Source of the DNA: Pseudanabaena frigida
GTDB lineage: Bacteria > Cyanobacteriota > Cyanobacteriia > Pseudanabaenales > Pseudanabaenaceae
Direction of reading: 5' to 3'
Length of the DNA: 57,514 nucleotides
Assembly: GCA_003242085.1 (NCBI GenBank)
Contig: QBML01000036.1
Coordinates: 1 to 57,514 of the forward strand
Shown: positions 14,702 through 24,496 of the stretch, piece by piece
Layout of the letters: every line of letters starts with the position of its first letter
Numbering within the stretch: the stretch's first letter is position 1
Made by a program: the position numbers and the translations under genes
Notes under the pieces: generated by a model
What the model was told of the DNA's origin: nothing
The model's input: only the letters and a program-made list of their open reading frames with translations
Database searches by the model: none

Positions 14702-16474
14702 CTAAAACGTGAGATCGTCCGATCGCGAACCAGAATAAATCATCCCTTTGCTAAAGTTAACGCTAAGGGGTTCACCATCGCGAATAAAGCCTGTAGCATT
14801 TCTGACACCTACTAGAACTGGTATACCTAACCTTCTACCAATCACCACTGCATGAGAATCGAGACTAGACTCCTCGGTGATTACAGCTGATGCTTTGCGA
14901 ATTACTTCGATAAAATCAGCATCAGTGCGATCGATTACCAGAATTTCTCCTTCGTTGAAGTCTCGGACATCAAGATGATGGAACGCAACTCTAGCGCGAC
15001 CGTGAACTATGCCAGAACCAATGCTTAAGCCTTTGCCCACTACCGATGAGACAAACTCAACTTTGATTAAGTCAGTCGAACCCGCCACATCTTGCAGGGT
15101 TCCCGCCGACATGACGACGAGGTCACCCGCAGTTAGCAATTTCATCTCTTGAGCGAGGTTGAGTGCTGCTTCAAAGTTTTGTCTTGCCGATGGCAAAGAC
15201 ACTAAAACCAATGGCTGCACTCCCCATACCATTTGCAAACGCCTTGCTACTTGCACATTAGGCGTAACTGCCAAAATCGGAATTGGGGGACGGAATTTAC
15301 TGACGTTGCGAGCGGTCGATCCTGTTTTTGTAAGCGTAACGATCGCGGCTGCATTTAATTGCATGGCAATGTTACCAACGGCCTGACTGATGGCGTTAGG
15401 AACTGCGCGACCCATACTCTCAAGGGGCTGCATTTGGAGATCTTGTTCTCTTTCAATCCGAACAGCGATTCTTGCCATCGTTTCCACTGCCAAGATTGGG
15501 TATTTGCCAACCGCAGTTTCATTAGAAAGCATTACTGCGTCAGTTCCATCAATGATTGCGTTTGCTACATCTGAGATTTCGGCGCGAGTTGCACGGGGAT
15601 TACTGACCATGCTATCGAGCATTTGCGTAGCGGTGATGACAGGAATACCGAGACGATTAGCAGTTTTAATTAATTGCTTTTGGGCGATCGGCACATCTTC
15701 AGCAGGAATCTCTACACCAAGATCGCCTCTCGCTACCATCACGCCATCACATACCGAGAGAATCGCTTCCATATTGGCGATCGCTTCGTGCTTCTCGATT
15801 TTGGCAACAACGCTAGCCTTACGACCTGATGCTGCGATGAGATCTTTAACTTCCAGCACATCTTCAGGTGTACAGACAAAGCTAAGAGCCACCCAGTCCA
15901 CCCCCTCCGATAGTCCAAATCGCAAATCTTCGCGATCCTTATCGGTCATTGCACTGACTAGCAAGTGTACATTGGGGAAATTTACACCTTTATTATTGGA
16001 AAGTGTCCCACCGATGACAACCCGACAGTAAAGATCGCCTAATTCAACATTGACATCTTCGACGACCATTTCCACTTTGCCGTCGTCAAGCATGATCACC
16101 GCACCAATTGGTACTTCTTCTGCGAGGGTGTCGTAGGTAATGCAACTAATTTCATTAGTACCATCAACCTTGCGGCTAGTAAGTGTAAATTTATCACCTT
16201 TATTTAAGTTAATCGGGCCATCTTTAAATACACCAAGGCGAATTTTGGGACCCTGTAAATCTTGCAAAATACCAACAGGTTGGTTTAATTCACTAGATAC
16301 TTGGCGAATATTACAAATGCTGCGATGGTGATCGGCATGAGTGCCATGGGAAAAGTTAAGACGAAAAGTACTTGCACCAGCTTCGATAAGCTGGCGAATC
16401 ATATCGGGGCTACTGGTCGCAGGGCCAATAGTAGCCACAATTTTAGTGCGACGAAAAGTTTCTCTAACGGTCAT
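14702..16474 (-). CDS. pyk: Pyruvate kinase with C-terminal PEP-utilising mobile domain
   Basis: 590 residues, longer than the usual 470. Residues 1-475 form the kinase: RRTKIVATIGPATSS at the start, the active-site Lys in VVAKIEKHEAI (about 222-232), and VMVARGDLGVEIP (about 246-258). Residues about 500-585 are an extra PEP-utiliser swivelling domain with its His in TEESSLDSHAVVIG (about 541-554), as in Bacillus and many cyanobacterial enzymes. It converts PEP and ADP to pyruvate and ATP at the end of glycolysis. The ATG start gives the conserved N-terminus. It is a single gene. Confidence 0.97.
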   Translation of the reverse strand: MTVRETFRRTKIVATIGPATSSPDMIRQLIEAGASTFRLNFSHGTHADHHRSICNIRQVSSELNQPVGILQDLQGPKIRLGVFKDGPINLNKGDKFTLTSRKVDGTNEISCITYDTLAEEVPIGAVIMLDDGKVEMVVEDVNVELGDLYCRVVIGGTLSNNKGVNFPNVHLLVSAMTDKDREDLRFGLSEGVDWVALSFVCTPEDVLEVKDLIAASGRKASVVAKIEKHEAIANMEAILSVCDGVMVARGDLGVEIPAEDVPIAQKQLIKTANRLGIPVITATQMLDSMVSNPRATRAEISDVANAIIDGTDAVMLSNETAVGKYPILAVETMARIAVRIEREQDLQMQPLESMGRAVPNAISQAVGNIAMQLNAAAIVTLTKTGSTARNVSKFRPPIPILAVTPNVQVARRLQMVWGVQPLVLVSLPSARQNFEAALNLAQEMKLLTAGDLVVMSAGTLQDVAGSTDLIKVEFVSSVVGKGLSIGSGIVHGRARVAFHHLDVRDFNEGEILVIDRTDADFIEVIRKASAVITEESSLDSHAVVIGRRLGIPVLVGVRNATGFIRDGEPLSVNFSKGMIYSGSRSDDLTF

Positions 16475-16594
16475 GGATAGTCAGCTAACGGCGAACCTCA
16501 AACATACCAGAATGTCATGACAATTCATCACTACTTATAAATGAGCGATGATGCTTTATATGCGCGAACTTTTATCGCGAACGCTATAAGCGTA

Positions 16595-16623
16595 GGGCAA
16601 GAGCTTAAGCGCTCTTTTTGCCC
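16595..16623 (+). terminator. Hairpin upstream of ribF
   Basis: Arms gggcaagagc and gctctttttgccc (one-sided bulge) around ttaagc. It sits between divergent pyk and ribF and may end a short transcript. Confidence 0.4.
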
Positions 16624-16658
16624 AATTACGAGATATTGACGATCGCTATAATTCTGAG

Positions 16659-17651
16659 ATGACATACAAGAATTGTGTCAAAATATTAAGCGTGAGAGTA
16701 ATATTTGACCCAACCCAAATTTCTCGTCCTACTGCGATCGCCCTCGGTAACTTTGATGGCGTACATGTAGGACATCGCCATGTGATTGCGCCCATCTTGC
16801 CAAACGCATTGCGCGATTATCCTAGAAATTTAACCAGTACTGTTGTCTCCTTTTCGCCGCATCCTCAGGAATTTTTTAGCCAAAAGCCGCGATTATTGCT
16901 TGCACCCTTTGATGAAAAAGTTGCTCTGCTGGAGTCTCTTGGCGTAGAGCAGTTGGTTTTGCTACCTTTCGATGCCGATCTTGCGAAGTTATCGGCATCT
17001 GAATTTATTCAGAAAATTTTGATTGATTCGCTGCAAGTGGAATTAATCAGTGTGGGATTTGATTTTCACTTCGGGCGACAACGTCAAGGCAATGTCGCCG
17101 ATCTCCAAAATCTTTGGGGAGATCGCCTAACTATAATTCCCGAGCAAACCATGAATGTTGGTGGAGTAAATCATCTTCCTGTAAGGATCAGTAGCTCTAA
17201 CATTCGCACTGCCTTAGCCCAAGGTGACATGGATTTAGCCAATTCTCTACTCGGTCGTCCATATAATATCGTCGGCAAAGTTGTACAAGGAAAACAATTA
17301 GGACGTACTATCGGTTTTCCCACGGCAAATTTAGAAGTTCCTACTCAAAAATGTTTGCCGCGTGATGGAGTTTATGCAGTTCAGGTAGCAATTAACGATT
17401 TAGATCCCAACCCAAAATTACCAATGTTTGGTGTTATGAATATTGGCTTACGTCCAACCGTAAATGGAGATCGGCGCACTGTAGAAGTGCATTTGCTAAA
17501 TTGGCAAGGCGATCTCTATGAGCAAGAGCTGAGCGTAACCCCGATCAAATTTATTCGACCCGAGCAGAAATTTAGTTCCCTTGATGCTCTCAAATCCCAG
17601 ATTCAAGCTGATTGTCAAAAATCTTTAAACTATTTTGCTGTTTTAGCTTAG
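16659..17651 (+). CDS. ribF: Bifunctional riboflavin kinase / FAD synthetase
   Basis: 330 residues. The N-terminal adenylyltransferase domain has ALGNFDGVHVGHRHVI (about 27-42), with the nucleotidyltransferase motif GNFDGVHxGH, and RISSSNIRTALAQGD (about 178-192). The C-terminal kinase domain begins near 200 with GRTIGFPTANLEVP (about 217-230). It makes FMN then FAD from riboflavin. The ATG at 16659 has no good ribosome site. A GTG at 16692 (MRVIFDPTQIS) is an alternative that still keeps the whole domain. Not in an operon. Confidence 0.95.
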   Translation: MTYKNCVKILSVRVIFDPTQISRPTAIALGNFDGVHVGHRHVIAPILPNALRDYPRNLTSTVVSFSPHPQEFFSQKPRLLLAPFDEKVALLESLGVEQLVLLPFDADLAKLSASEFIQKILIDSLQVELISVGFDFHFGRQRQGNVADLQNLWGDRLTIIPEQTMNVGGVNHLPVRISSSNIRTALAQGDMDLANSLLGRPYNIVGKVVQGKQLGRTIGFPTANLEVPTQKCLPRDGVYAVQVAINDLDPNPKLPMFGVMNIGLRPTVNGDRRTVEVHLLNWQGDLYEQELSVTPIKFIRPEQKFSSLDALKSQIQADCQKSLNYFAVLA

Positions 17652-17687
17652 TCACTTGCTGAGAAAAAATGTACCACCAAGTTATAT

Positions 17688-17733
17688 AGCTTCGACTACG
17701 CTCAGCTAACTTTGGCTGAGCATAGGCGAAGCC
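17688..17733. repeat. Copy 1 of the GGCTTCGACT palindrome family (imperfect)
   Basis: Left half gcttcgactacgctcagct; right half ggctgagcataggcgaagcc. It matches copies at 42122-42172 and 43373-43427. The right arm is shortened and diverged. Confidence 0.7.
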
Positions 17734-17836
17734 ACAGGTACTTTAATTAATAGCAAGTTCCTTAAAACAATTTTGTGATGATACTGCTATACAAGTGTGG
17801 TTGCATCATCACATTCATAGGAATCTACCGTTTTAA

Positions 17837-17885
17837 AATTAAAGACCTATGGCGCACGCACAGCGTGCGCCATAGGTCTTTAATT
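17837..17885. terminator. 49-bp perfect hairpin between ribF and the VIT/VWA gene
   Basis: Twenty-three-bp arms (outer aattaaagacctatgg, inner cgcacgc/gcgtgcg) with a 3-nt loop (aca). Bidirectional terminator for convergent genes. Confidence 0.85.
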
Positions 17886-17897
17886 ATGCCCAGCTAC

Positions 17898-20411
17898 TTA
17901 TTTCGTTGATGTCACATCTAGCGTCAAACGGATTGTGCCTTTTGCCGTAGATGGGAGTACGACATTTTGGAGCGATCGCTTCAGCATATCGACAAAAGTT
18001 TTATCTTTCAATGTTGAAGCAATGTCATCAAAAATGATTCTTGTTAGTCTGCCATTTTGGAGTGAAATCTCAAAGATCGCAGTACCATTGAAGCCAGCAG
18101 GAACACTCATTGAGCGCAGTTGTTGCTCGATTGCTTGTTGAGCGATCGCCACATCAACTCCAGTCAAACCAGTAATACTGACTACTTGAATCTTTGAGTT
18201 AGGGATTTGTTGCTCAGGCGATGGCAAAGCTTCGCGCGCGATGCTACCATCCTGAGCTTCATTCCTGAGCCTAGTTTGAAGTTGATCCTTGCCTGAAAAT
18301 AAAAAAGGTTTAGAAGCTGGTGGGGAAACTGGAGAGCTATTTTGATTTCCAATAGTGCTAATCGGCGCATTAGCAGAAGCTCTTTTATCAGCACTCTCTC
18401 CAGAAACAATACCAAAGTTTACGCCTTGAGGTAGCAACACAGGGACTTGTACCGTTACCTTGCCGCCATCAGGGTTAACGCGCACTTCTTCACTAACAGC
18501 GACAAAGGCGGTGTATTGAGATAGCAAGCGATAGTTGAGTGCAGTTCGGGTGACAGCATCGACTAGGGATTTTACTTCGCCGCCAAACATTTGATTCATC
18601 AAATCTTTAATGCGTGCGCGTCCCCATAACTGGGCAATGCCAAGATTGCTATTACCATTCTCGAAATTCACATCAAGGGTTTGCTCGTAGCGTTCACCAC
18701 CTGCGGCAATACCTGTGATTTTGAGCTTGCCATTAGCGCGATCGCTTTTCTTCCCAAATAGAACTAGAGGCTGTTCGGCAAATAAATCAGGAGCATTGCT
18801 AGGATAGATTTCGGGAGCCGAACCCTCACCTTCCCATTTCACTTGAATATTCGTGAGTACGGGATTATTAATTTGACGGAAGAATTTCTCGGCAACTTCT
18901 TGCGTTGGCTCATCCTGACGGACAACCCTCGATGTACCGCGTCCCATTTCGGCAATGCGCTCTAGCAAATAGCGGTTAACAGAACTGCCAACACCAAAAC
19001 TGTAGAGACGATTACCTGGCTTGAGATTTTTCTGAACGGCAGCAATCACTTCATTATCGTTGCCAATATAGCCATCGGTAATCAGTACGACACTGCGAAT
19101 GCGTCCATCCGTGGGAGATGGGAAATTGGTCACCGCATTAATTCCGTTCATCAACTCAGTCCCACCATTGGCATCAACTTGATCGATGTATTTCATCGCT
19201 TTCTGGCGATTGATCGCATTATTTTGCAATGGATAGCTGGAAAGCTGACGGGTAGTGCTGGAGAAATCAATAATCGTAAAGGTATCGTTGGGATTCAAGC
19301 CATTGATAAAACGGCGCATCAATTCCCTTGATTTCACAATCGGATCGCCAGATTGGGAACCTGAAGTATCCATCAAGAAAACGACATCTTTCGGCACAAT
19401 TTGGTCGGAGCGATAGGCGATCGCAGGAATTAGGTAACTAGCAAAGTGTGCGCCTTGATCGGTAGTTGTAGTGAGTACTGTGGGCTTGGTGCGATCGCCG
19501 CTAACTTTGTAGCGCACAATCAAATCCTTATTGGGAATATTATCGCCATTAGCGAGTTTTAGCTCGACAGTTTCGCCGTTGTTTTTGACATCAATCCGAT
19601 GGGAAGTGGAATAGAGATTGCGAATCGGAACACCCGCATCAATTTGGAGACTGACACTAATATCGTTTCCAGATCGTGTTTCAGGTCTCAGCACAGGAGG
19701 AGTAATCCGCGAGGCATCAGGAACTTGATTTGTGTTTCCAGAGGCATCGATCGCTACGCCTGGGATATAACGAGGCCCCACGACCATGGGGAACACAAAT
19801 TCGTAATCACCCTGCTCAAATTTCAAGCTTTCGGTGTAGCGAATCGTCACCTTGATTTGCTCCCCTGGTTTGATATTTGCGAGAGATTGGGTGAAGATAT
19901 TATCGCGTTCTTGTTCTAGTAGCCCTGCGGTGCGTCCCTCTTGTCTGGCACGTTCGTAGATTTCTTTCGCTTCTTCACGTTTTTTGATATTGCCTTTAAT
20001 CACGCGATCGCCGATCTTAATTTCCATATCATCAACGGCGGCTTGATCGGGCAATGGAAATACATAAATTGCTTCTAAAGGCTTATCATAGGGATTCTGA
20101 AAGGTTTGTGTGACCTCCACTCGCGAAATGTTGCCTGATATTTTTCCTTTAACATCGGTATTAGTAAGTGTGAATGCTTGCCGACCACGATCCGTAGTCT
20201 GTACATATAGCCCACCGACAGGACGCTCTTTAATATTCTGGCTAGGTACACTGCGATCGCTGACTGGTTCAATAATCCCCGATGTAATCATTGAGCTAGG
20301 AGTTGGCAGAGGCTTATTCATAGTGGACTCCGCTAATGTGCGATGGGCGATCGCACCCACAAGAGCGATCGCAACAGGGATAGCGATATAAATAGGCTTG
20401 ATCGATTTCAT
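17898..20411 (-). CDS. Exported VIT-VWA domain protein (inter-alpha-trypsin-inhibitor-like)
   Basis: 837 residues from ATG 20411, which has GAGGAG upstream and begins a signal peptide (MKSIKPIYIAIPVAIALVGA). A VIT domain at about 70-200 has VTQTFQNPYDKPLEAIYVFP. A von Willebrand A domain at about 340-510 has the MIDAS DTSGSQSG, with Thr in GGTELMNG and Asp in ITDGYIGND. A Ser/Pro-rich linker follows. The C-terminal ~90 residues (VSITGLTGVDVAIAQQAIEQ to LTLDV) resemble TonB-C/AgmX-like ends. Such proteins are envelope-bound adhesion or assembly proteins; the binding partner is unknown. Single gene. Confidence 0.88.
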   Translation of the reverse strand: MKSIKPIYIAIPVAIALVGAIAHRTLAESTMNKPLPTPSSMITSGIIEPVSDRSVPSQNIKERPVGGLYVQTTDRGRQAFTLTNTDVKGKISGNISRVEVTQTFQNPYDKPLEAIYVFPLPDQAAVDDMEIKIGDRVIKGNIKKREEAKEIYERARQEGRTAGLLEQERDNIFTQSLANIKPGEQIKVTIRYTESLKFEQGDYEFVFPMVVGPRYIPGVAIDASGNTNQVPDASRITPPVLRPETRSGNDISVSLQIDAGVPIRNLYSTSHRIDVKNNGETVELKLANGDNIPNKDLIVRYKVSGDRTKPTVLTTTTDQGAHFASYLIPAIAYRSDQIVPKDVVFLMDTSGSQSGDPIVKSRELMRRFINGLNPNDTFTIIDFSSTTRQLSSYPLQNNAINRQKAMKYIDQVDANGGTELMNGINAVTNFPSPTDGRIRSVVLITDGYIGNDNEVIAAVQKNLKPGNRLYSFGVGSSVNRYLLERIAEMGRGTSRVVRQDEPTQEVAEKFFRQINNPVLTNIQVKWEGEGSAPEIYPSNAPDLFAEQPLVLFGKKSDRANGKLKITGIAAGGERYEQTLDVNFENGNSNLGIAQLWGRARIKDLMNQMFGGEVKSLVDAVTRTALNYRLLSQYTAFVAVSEEVRVNPDGGKVTVQVPVLLPQGVNFGIVSGESADKRASANAPISTIGNQNSSPVSPPASKPFLFSGKDQLQTRLRNEAQDGSIAREALPSPEQQIPNSKIQVVSITGLTGVDVAIAQQAIEQQLRSMSVPAGFNGTAIFEISLQNGRLTRIIFDDIASTLKDKTFVDMLKRSLQNVVLPSTAKGTIRLTLDVTSTK

Positions 20412-20579
20412 AGTAAGTTCGCTCCTCAGTGCCTGCTGCATCCTTGAGCTAAGCAGTTCGGCAAGCTGTTAATATTTCCTGAGATTGAGTCTCCCACTAT
20501 TAATAAGGGTTAGCTTGTCAGTTGCAATTTTTGTAACGACAAAAAACAAAAAGGCTGCAACAAGCATCTTTTGCACACT

Positions 20580-20614
20580 AAAAAGCGCTTACTGATAGAC
20601 AGCAAGCGCTTTTT
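20580..20614 (-). terminator. Terminator of tRNA-Ser
   Basis: Arms aaaaagcgctt and aagcgcttttt with a 13-nt loop, 9 bp past the tRNA 3' end on the minus strand, ending in a T run. Confidence 0.8.
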
Positions 20615-20622
20615 GACTTTTA

Positions 20623-20709
20623 CGGAGAGGGGGAGATTCGAACTCCCGTTAGGTGTGACCCTAAATCTGATTTCGAGTCAGACGCATTCAACCACTCTGC
20701 CACCTCTCC
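20623..20709 (-). tRNA. tRNA-Ser(CGA)
   Basis: 87-nt class II tRNA. Acceptor stem GGAGAGG/CCTCTCC with G73. The anticodon stem TCTGA/TCAGA encloses CTCGAAA, anticodon CGA (reads UCG). There is a long variable arm, and the T arm has GTTCGAATC. CCA is not encoded. Confidence 0.95.
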
Positions 20710-20816
20710 AAATATGTTTTGTAGTTTCTTTGGTAAGCAAAGCAGTTGTTATACTACCACAGTATGTATGCTTTTAAAACCCAGAAAGTACAGGTAGCAA
20801 TCCATATTTCTTTTGA

Positions 20817-21914
20817 TTAGCGGAAACCTTTACCCTGTGAAGATTCAGTCCAGATCATTAGCTCTCCATCAGCATTAGATGCCGCTAATTTTTTGCCCAG
20901 TGGTTGCCATTGCAGCGCCGTGATCTCACCCATTGGTGTTTCTAAAGCTTGTACCCAATCCCTAGCATTTTTCCAAATGGCAATTCTGCCATTTTCATCG
21001 GCGGAGGCGAGTACTTCTGATTTGGGCTTAAAGGCAATAGCGCCCACCACGCTGTTATGACCTTTAATCACTTCTCCTTCCCAACCAACATTCAAATCGG
21101 CATGTTTTTCCCAGACAACGACATCAGAACCACTAGAGGAAGATAATAATGGCGAAGTTTTGTTAAATGACCAATCAAAGCTTCGAATCTTGCCAGGAAA
21201 GCCCTGCATTCGCCAAGGTGAAGCGTCAAAGTCATTTCCTATCCATTGCATGACTACAACTAAATTATCAAGGGTGCTAGCGACTAAATATTCTCCTCTG
21301 CGATCCCAAACTATTTTGGCGGTGGCGGTGGGCATCTCAAATAGAATTGGATCTTCGTACCAATCTGTTGATGTCCAAACTTTGATGCCGCCATCACCAC
21401 CGACAGAGAGATATTCGCCGCTTGGATGCCATGCGATCGCCAATACAGTCGATTGCTCAAAATGCAAAGTCGTTACAATGTCCAGAGTCTCCGCGCTCCA
21501 TATCTGCACGTACTTACCTAAGCTAAACGCAAATTCGGAACGGGTTGGATGCCAAGCGAGATGTTCGATCCATGTTTTGCCGAGATCGAGGGTTGCAGCG
21601 ATCGCGGGGTTCTCCCCTTCTAAGTCCCATACTCGTACTTTACCATCCTGTCCCCCAGCCGCAATCCAGCGCCCATCTGCCGAAAATCCCAAACAATCCA
21701 CCGAAATTTCCGTTGGCTCTTGCAATTTATGCAACTTTTGCGCGAGATCGTTACCGACTTTAGCTTCATCAAATAAAGCTAACTCCCCTGACGCAGTCGC
21801 CGCAGCGAGATATTTGCTATTAGATGACCATGCGATCGCGGTGATATATTCGCTAAGGGTAATTTGAGATTGAGGTTTGGGATTAAGGATCGGAGTGGTC
21901 TTAGGCTTGGGCAT
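20817..21914 (-). CDS. WD40 repeat protein
   Basis: 365 residues from ATG 21914; reading upstream would enter a terminator hairpin. About seven WD-type blades are visible, each ending like VRVWDLEG, VQIWSAET, IKVWTSTD, VVVWEKH, IAIWKNA and LMIWTES. That fills a single beta-propeller, a protein-interaction scaffold with no enzymatic motif. The N-terminal 30 residues are Pro/Thr-rich. It is followed by tRNA-Ser and preceded by a UbiB-type kinase gene, from which the 21946-21980 hairpin separates it. Confidence 0.9.
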   Translation of the reverse strand: MPKPKTTPILNPKPQSQITLSEYITAIAWSSNSKYLAAATASGELALFDEAKVGNDLAQKLHKLQEPTEISVDCLGFSADGRWIAAGGQDGKVRVWDLEGENPAIAATLDLGKTWIEHLAWHPTRSEFAFSLGKYVQIWSAETLDIVTTLHFEQSTVLAIAWHPSGEYLSVGGDGGIKVWTSTDWYEDPILFEMPTATAKIVWDRRGEYLVASTLDNLVVVMQWIGNDFDASPWRMQGFPGKIRSFDWSFNKTSPLLSSSSGSDVVVWEKHADLNVGWEGEVIKGHNSVVGAIAFKPKSEVLASADENGRIAIWKNARDWVQALETPMGEITALQWQPLGKKLAASNADGELMIWTESSQGKGFR

Positions 21915-21945
21915 AGTGATTTTTGTGTTTGCTGCTAATCCAGTA

Positions 21946-21980
21946 TAAATAGAGGCGGTGCTTTGCACCGCCTCTATTTA
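21946..21980 (-). terminator. Hairpin after the UbiB-type kinase gene
   Basis: Arms taaatagaggcggtg and caccgcctctattta, loop ctttg. Confidence 0.8.
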
Positions 21981-21992
21981 TCTACCAATTAT

Positions 21993-23972
21993 CTACCAAC
22001 TGCGACCGTTTACCGATCGCCTTAAACCAGAACCATTATTACCAGAGCCAACTAATTCTCTTTCTTCAATTTTAAGATTACGATCGGAATTAAGCTCATT
22101 CATTAGATCTTGCTGCTTATCATCCTGATAATTTTTCTCGTCGCGAAGTAGCACGCCACGAACTGCTCTTACCAGCGATCGCTGAGCTAATTTAGATACA
22201 ACATCGCGCCCAAGCGTGAAGGTCTGACGCTTGCTGAGAATACGCGTTGCTAAGGGCAAAATATCAGTTGGAGCGATCGCTTTATCGCGCTGTAGGATTG
22301 ACCATAATCTGACTATGTAACCCAAGCTAGATGGAGTTTCATTTTTAGCGCTTTCTGCTTTGACTTTAGCATCAACGACAATATCGCCAATGAGCGAAGT
22401 TTGTAAATTGGCAGGCAATCGCTTACTAGCCTCAACCTCAATCCCTTTGACGATTTCATCGATAATACGATCGTGCATGAATTCACTGCGATCGGAAAGC
22501 AAGAAATCAATTCCTTTATCAAGCGTTCCATTCAAGTTGTAGTCTGGATTTGTTTGAGCGTTACTTAATAAATTCTCTAGACGATTCCAGCGAAATTCAC
22601 CGTCACGAAATAATAAATCTTTGAGAGCCATCCGCAATTCTGGAGCAGAATCATTCAGCAAACGATTTGCCACATAGGGATAGGCGACAGCTAATACTTT
22701 GAAGTTCGGATCGACGCTAAAGGCAATTCCTTCTAAAGTTACAAGCGATCGGATAATTAGCGCATAGTAAGCAGGGACTTGGAATGGATAGTCATACATG
22801 ATCTGCGAAAGCTGATCGGTCATGTCTTTAAAATTCATTTCCGTCAGGCTCTGACCCTCAGGCGGATTAAATACTTCCGACAAAGCAGGCACGATCGCTC
22901 CGAAATCGATATCTTCACTCAAAAAACCCAAGCGTACGTAGTCTTTAGAAAGCGCCTTAAAATCACGATTGACTAAATGCACGATCGCTTCGATTAGCCC
23001 AAAACGTTGCTCTGCCGAAACTTGGCTCATCATCCCAAAATCAAGATAAGCAAGACTGCCATCACCCATCACCAATAAATTGCCTGGATGCGGATCTGCG
23101 TGAAAGTATCCATAGTCAAGTAGTTGACGTAAAGAACATTGCACGCCAACTTCGATGATGTGGCGACTATCAAAGCCTGCTTCTTTAACTCCCTGCACAT
23201 TGGTCAGCTTAATGCCTTCAATCCATTCCATTGTCAGAACCCGCTTAGCGGTGTATTGCCAATAGATTTTAGGCACATAAATTCCTTCTAACTCCCCGTA
23301 GTATTTGGCAAACTTTTCCGCATTTTGACCTTCAAAGGTATAGTCCATTTCTTCAAAAATGCGACTAGCAAACTCATCAAGGATTGCTGCTAAATTAGTA
23401 CGCACAAATTTGAAAGTCTTTTTTAGCCATGTAGCAATACCGCGCAAGATATACATGTCGAGAGCAATACCTGCGGCAATATCGGGTCGTTGTACCTTGA
23501 TAGCGACAAGTTCACCAGTTTTTAACTTGCCCTTGTAGACTTGACCTAGAGAAGCAGCAGCGATCGGATCGGCAGAAATTTCTGCATAAACTTCCGACGG
23601 ATCGGCTCCTAGCGCCTCGCGGATAAATTGGAAGGCTATATCATTAGAGAACGGAGGTAACTGATCTTGCAGTTCGGCAAGCTCGTCCATGAATACGGGC
23701 GGCACGATGTCGGGACGGGTCGATAGTGCTTGACCAATTTTGATGAAGGCTGGCCCCAGACGAGTTAATAGTTTTCGCGACTCGATCGCTAGTTTTTTTA
23801 ATTCTGCGGCTGAAGACTTGGCACTGAGTCGCAGTCTTAGAAACAACCAAATCAGTGGCACAAAAATCACTATGCAGCGCCACCAGACCCGCAAAGGTTG
23901 ATTGCGGTAATAGTTAGCGATCGCATTGATGTCATAACGATCTAACTCAAAGTCTGATTTGGTTGCGGACAT
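21993..23972 (-). CDS. AarF/ABC1/UbiB family atypical kinase
   Basis: 659 residues. The KxGQ motif lies in FIKIGQALSTRPDIVP (about 76-91), the Ala-rich loop in AAASLGQVYKG (about 138-148), the ATP Lys in VAIKVQRPD (about 155-163), the catalytic loop in YFHADPHPGNLLV (about 290-302) and the metal motif in YLDFGMM (about 309-315). UbiB-family ATPases help make or move isoprenoid quinones; cyanobacterial and plastid members (ABC1K) affect plastoquinone and tocopherol. The C-terminal ~200 residues may associate with membranes. Several paralogs per genome are usual, so the individual role is uncertain. Confidence 0.93.
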   Translation of the reverse strand: MSATKSDFELDRYDINAIANYYRNQPLRVWWRCIVIFVPLIWLFLRLRLSAKSSAAELKKLAIESRKLLTRLGPAFIKIGQALSTRPDIVPPVFMDELAELQDQLPPFSNDIAFQFIREALGADPSEVYAEISADPIAAASLGQVYKGKLKTGELVAIKVQRPDIAAGIALDMYILRGIATWLKKTFKFVRTNLAAILDEFASRIFEEMDYTFEGQNAEKFAKYYGELEGIYVPKIYWQYTAKRVLTMEWIEGIKLTNVQGVKEAGFDSRHIIEVGVQCSLRQLLDYGYFHADPHPGNLLVMGDGSLAYLDFGMMSQVSAEQRFGLIEAIVHLVNRDFKALSKDYVRLGFLSEDIDFGAIVPALSEVFNPPEGQSLTEMNFKDMTDQLSQIMYDYPFQVPAYYALIIRSLVTLEGIAFSVDPNFKVLAVAYPYVANRLLNDSAPELRMALKDLLFRDGEFRWNRLENLLSNAQTNPDYNLNGTLDKGIDFLLSDRSEFMHDRIIDEIVKGIEVEASKRLPANLQTSLIGDIVVDAKVKAESAKNETPSSLGYIVRLWSILQRDKAIAPTDILPLATRILSKRQTFTLGRDVVSKLAQRSLVRAVRGVLLRDEKNYQDDKQQDLMNELNSDRNLKIEERELVGSGNNGSGLRRSVNGRSW

Positions 23973-24097
23973 AGGATTCTCGTAGACTCAATTTTTAGAC
24001 TTAAATATATAGATTATTTTAACAATTTGTAACACAAATCGGGATAGCTCTCTAGGCTTATGTTTTGAGTATCGCTAATTTTAGGGTTCTGCAATTT

Positions 24098-24160
24098 AAT
24101 AAAGAAACCGATTTTTGATGGCGCGGCGAAGCCACACCATCAAAAATCGGTTTCTTTATT
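24098..24160. terminator. 63-bp hairpin upstream of the UbiB-type gene
   Basis: Twenty-three-bp arms (aataaagaaaccgattttt then gatg) with apex gcgcggcgaagccacac. The arm word AACCGATTTTT recurs in the hairpin at 53591-53645. Confidence 0.8.
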
Positions 24161-24172
24161 TTACGATGATTA

Positions 24173-24475
24173 CTATATTTCTTGGACTGTGGCAACTAGT
24201 CGTAAAACTTGTGGGATTTCATCTGTGTCGGGGGCAAATTCTAGCTGAGTTTCACGAGTGGGCAAATATCCCGACTCCCCAAAGGAAATTAACATTCTCT
24301 GTAGGGCAATCCACACTTCTGATTCAAATTCCCAATCATAGCGAGAGTTTGCCCGACCCGCGATCGATCGCAATGCCCAAAAGTAACTATTACGGACAAT
24401 TGAGCCTTGCTTGTTATATTTCGGCACATCATCGCGATGAATAAATAGAACTTCATTTTCGATCTTGACTCGCAT
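24173..24475 (-). CDS. Conserved-looking hypothetical protein
   Basis: 100 residues, MRVKIENEVLFIHRDDVPKY at the start, soluble, with aromatic-rich SYFWALRSIAGRANSRYDWE and an acidic end. The reading frame fills the space between two hairpin/gene boundaries and ends just before the 24098-24160 terminator, which supports it as a real gene. I recognise no family. It lies 21 bp downstream of the DUF2252 gene on the same strand, so the two probably form an operon. Confidence 0.7.
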   Translation of the reverse strand: MRVKIENEVLFIHRDDVPKYNKQGSIVRNSYFWALRSIAGRANSRYDWEFESEVWIALQRMLISFGESGYLPTRETQLEFAPDTDEIPQVLRLVATVQEI

Positions 24476-24496
24476 ACCCTAAACTTGCCTAAACTT

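Noticed and set aside
20817-21968. Extended start of the WD40 gene at 21968
   Set aside because: Would place the first codons inside a strong terminator hairpin of the neighbouring gene.
24115-24444. Plus-strand open frame of 109 codons across 24115-24444
   Set aside because: Begins inside a terminator hairpin and is antisense to the hypothetical gene at 24173-24475.
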